Assembly (NCBI GenBank): GCA_004347865.1
Contig: QNUZ01000147.1
Coordinates: 1 to 6,241, forward strand
Origin: Archaeoglobi archaeon
Lineage (GTDB): Archaea > Halobacteriota > Archaeoglobi > Archaeoglobales > Archaeoglobaceae
Direction: 5' to 3'
DNA: 6,241 nucleotides
The translations under genes were made by a program, and so were the position numbers. Shown in pieces: positions 4,916 through 6,241 of this stretch. Within the stretch, counting starts at the first letter, position 1; each line of letters opens with the position of its first letter. The notes beneath the pieces are model-generated. The model worked only from the letters and a program-made list of their open reading frames with translations, searched no databases and was not told the origin of the DNA.

Positions 4916-6241
4916 ATGAGAACTTTGATCCTTGCACTTGCTTTAATGGCAGCATTGACGCCAGTTTTTGCCCAGGATAACGCAAGCGTTTCAATGCAGA
5001 GCCTGAACGTTTATCCGCAAAGATTATTCGTTGGAGATTATGCTGTTGTTTCCGTAACGATCTACAACCCCACGGATAGGTGCGTTAAAATCAATTCGCT
5101 CGACATTTACGGGGAAGGGATAACCCCGGAAAGTCTGAGTCTGGGCTATGTCCCGCCCAAATCGACCCATACACTCAGCTTTTCAGTTAGAGCAGTTGAA
5201 AGCGGAGTGCATAACGTTGGAATAGTGCTTAACACAGAAGAAGGCTCAATAAGCAGCTTTTTTACCCTTTTTGTTGAGGATAAGATGCCAGAGATTTACT
5301 TTAAGGGAACCGTGAGACTGGGAGAAATAAACAACCTCACCCTTGTCATATCATCCCCGGTGGAGATAGAAAACGTGGCTATAGCCCCTCTTTTTGAGTC
5401 TCAGCCAAATAAAATAGTTCTGAAGTCCGTGTCTGGCTTGGCTGAGGTTCCGATAGTGTTCTACGGGAATGAAGGGAGTTATAAATTCAGGATATCCTTT
5501 TACAGCGGAAATAACTATCACAGCTATATCGCGGAAATAAATCCGAGGACCGAATCTGCCCGGGGACTAGCAATCAACTTTTCAGCACCCTTCACGGCCG
5601 TTTCACTGTATGACGTCGTAGAGATAGATTTGGAAATAACTAACCTCATGAGTGACTCTTTGAGTTCTGTAAAGCTTTCGGCTTATTCAAACAGCGGTAA
5701 AGTTCTGCTTTCGGCAAGTGAAATTCCCGAAATCGCGGCAGGGGAAAAGAAAAATGTTAAGCTTCTTTACTCTCCAGAGAGAGCTGGGGAGGATAAAATA
5801 AAACTGGAAATCGCGTACAGGGATAGCTTGGGGGGCGAAGGGAGAATTGAAAGAGAAATTGGGGAAATAAGGGTCAACAATGAAACAGCCGTTAAGATTG
5901 TGGGAGTTGATATATCAACGAGGAGAATTGCAACAACAACCACAGCGGGCGGATTTCCGATGGGAAGGACTACGACTACTACAACGACTCCGGTAATGGA
6001 GATAACTGTCTCTGGAGAAGTCGCAAACGGTGGTTTTGGACAAGCAAGGAATGTAATCGTTTATCTTGATTTCGGAAACAGGACCGAAGAGTTTTTGATA
6101 GGAACGATATCTCCTTCAGATTCGGATAGCTTTAGCATTCCGGCGACTGGAAGTGAGAGAAGCGTGAGGGTAACTGTAGAATGGATCAACGATTTAGGGG
6201 AAATCCATAGGATATCTAAGACATATCAGCTAGCTCAGAGA
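4916..6241 (+). CDS. Large exported beta-sandwich repeat protein, probable surface protein (runs off right edge)
   Basis: 442 codons are open with no stop before the edge. Residues 1-19 form a signal peptide (MRTLILALALMAALTPVFA) with likely cleavage after Ala19. Then come at least four beta-rich modules of about 80-110 residues: 27-121, 127-209, 217-320 and 361-440. They show the spaced pattern of a strand, a TVxVxNPT-like strand (VVSVTIYNPTD, 44-54; EIDLEITNLMSD, 236-247) and a later strand ending in VE or VN, as in CARDB/COG1361-type S-layer-related proteins. A threonine-rich linker (339-343 and 352-358) precedes the last module. Five N-glycosylation sequons are seen at Asn22, 140, 221, 322 and 388. 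The protein should act outside the cell, anchored by a C-terminus not in the window, or secreted. Function (adhesion, S-layer or transporter partner) is not determined. It is divergent from the membrane protein/winged-helix operon, a possible regulator. Confidence 0.85.
   Translation, partial: MRTLILALALMAALTPVFAQDNASVSMQSLNVYPQRLFVGDYAVVSVTIYNPTDRCVKINSLDIYGEGITPESLSLGYVPPKSTHTLSFSVRAVESGVHNVGIVLNTEEGSISSFFTLFVEDKMPEIYFKGTVRLGEINNLTLVISSPVEIENVAIAPLFESQPNKIVLKSVSGLAEVPIVFYGNEGSYKFRISFYSGNNYHSYIAEINPRTESARGLAINFSAPFTAVSLYDVVEIDLEITNLMSDSLSSVKLSAYSNSGKVLLSASEIPEIAAGEKKNVKLLYSPERAGEDKIKLEIAYRDSLGGEGRIEREIGEIRVNNETAVKIVGVDISTRRIATTTTAGGFPMGRTTTTTTTPVMEITVSGEVANGGFGQARNVIVYLDFGNRTEEFLIGTISPSDSDSFSIPATGSERSVRVTVEWINDLGEIHRISKTYQLAQR

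Noticed and set aside
5950..5995. Simple-sequence DNA repeat of ACN triplets
   Set aside because: Synonymous codons are mixed, so this is a protein-level threonine run, not a microsatellite.

Overview
The window looks like a piece of a hyperthermophilic or thermophilic euryarchaeal chromosome, with Archaeoglobales (Archaeoglobus, Geoglobus or Ferroglobus) as my best guess. The reasons are archaeal TATA-like boxes close in front of first genes, strong GGAGG ribosome sites inside operons, a ferredoxin-linked 2-oxoacid oxidoreductase, a DUF169 protein, an IS607-type transposon relic and a threonine-rich, sequon-bearing exported protein. The taxonomic call is inference from gene content, not from a marker gene.

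Left third (1-2317, minus strand): a tightly overlapping three-gene operon, read from right to left. It encodes a 90-residue cysteine-rich putative zinc protein, then the fused gamma/alpha subunit of a 2-oxoacid:ferredoxin oxidoreductase, then the beginning of its beta subunit, which leaves the window at base 1. Overlaps of 11 and 14 bases and perfect Shine-Dalgarno sites point to coupled translation. The alpha and beta motifs (YPITP, C-x2-C-x30-C, GDGD) show a thiamine-diphosphate, iron-sulfur enzyme that oxidises 2-oxoacids to acyl-CoA. The exact substrate cannot be read from the sequence.

Centre (2318-3831): a divergent promoter region separates that operon from a DUF169 gene of unknown function (2404-3210, plus). 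Downstream is a decayed IS607-family element (about 3240-3772, minus). It has a serine transposase cut after about 94 codons, a scrap of the TnpB zinc ribbon and tail, and two imperfect 27-base direct repeats. Each repeat carries a TATA box at the same distance from a start codon, which suggests two tandem deleted copies.

Right part (3832-6241): a two-gene minus-strand operon for a seven-helix membrane protein and a small winged-helix DNA-binding protein, an arrangement that suggests a membrane-coupled transcription switch. It is divergent from a large exported beta-sandwich protein that runs off the right edge. The 134-base region between them holds both promoters.

A recurring theme is that first genes have a TATA-like box centred 21-27 bases before the start codon and almost no room for a 5' leader, whereas internal operon genes have Shine-Dalgarno sites. 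No rRNA, tRNA or CRISPR array was seen, and no gene-free stretch exceeds 300 bases. The most unusual item is the double-repeat transposon relic; the membrane protein/winged-helix pair is the best candidate for an undescribed regulatory system.
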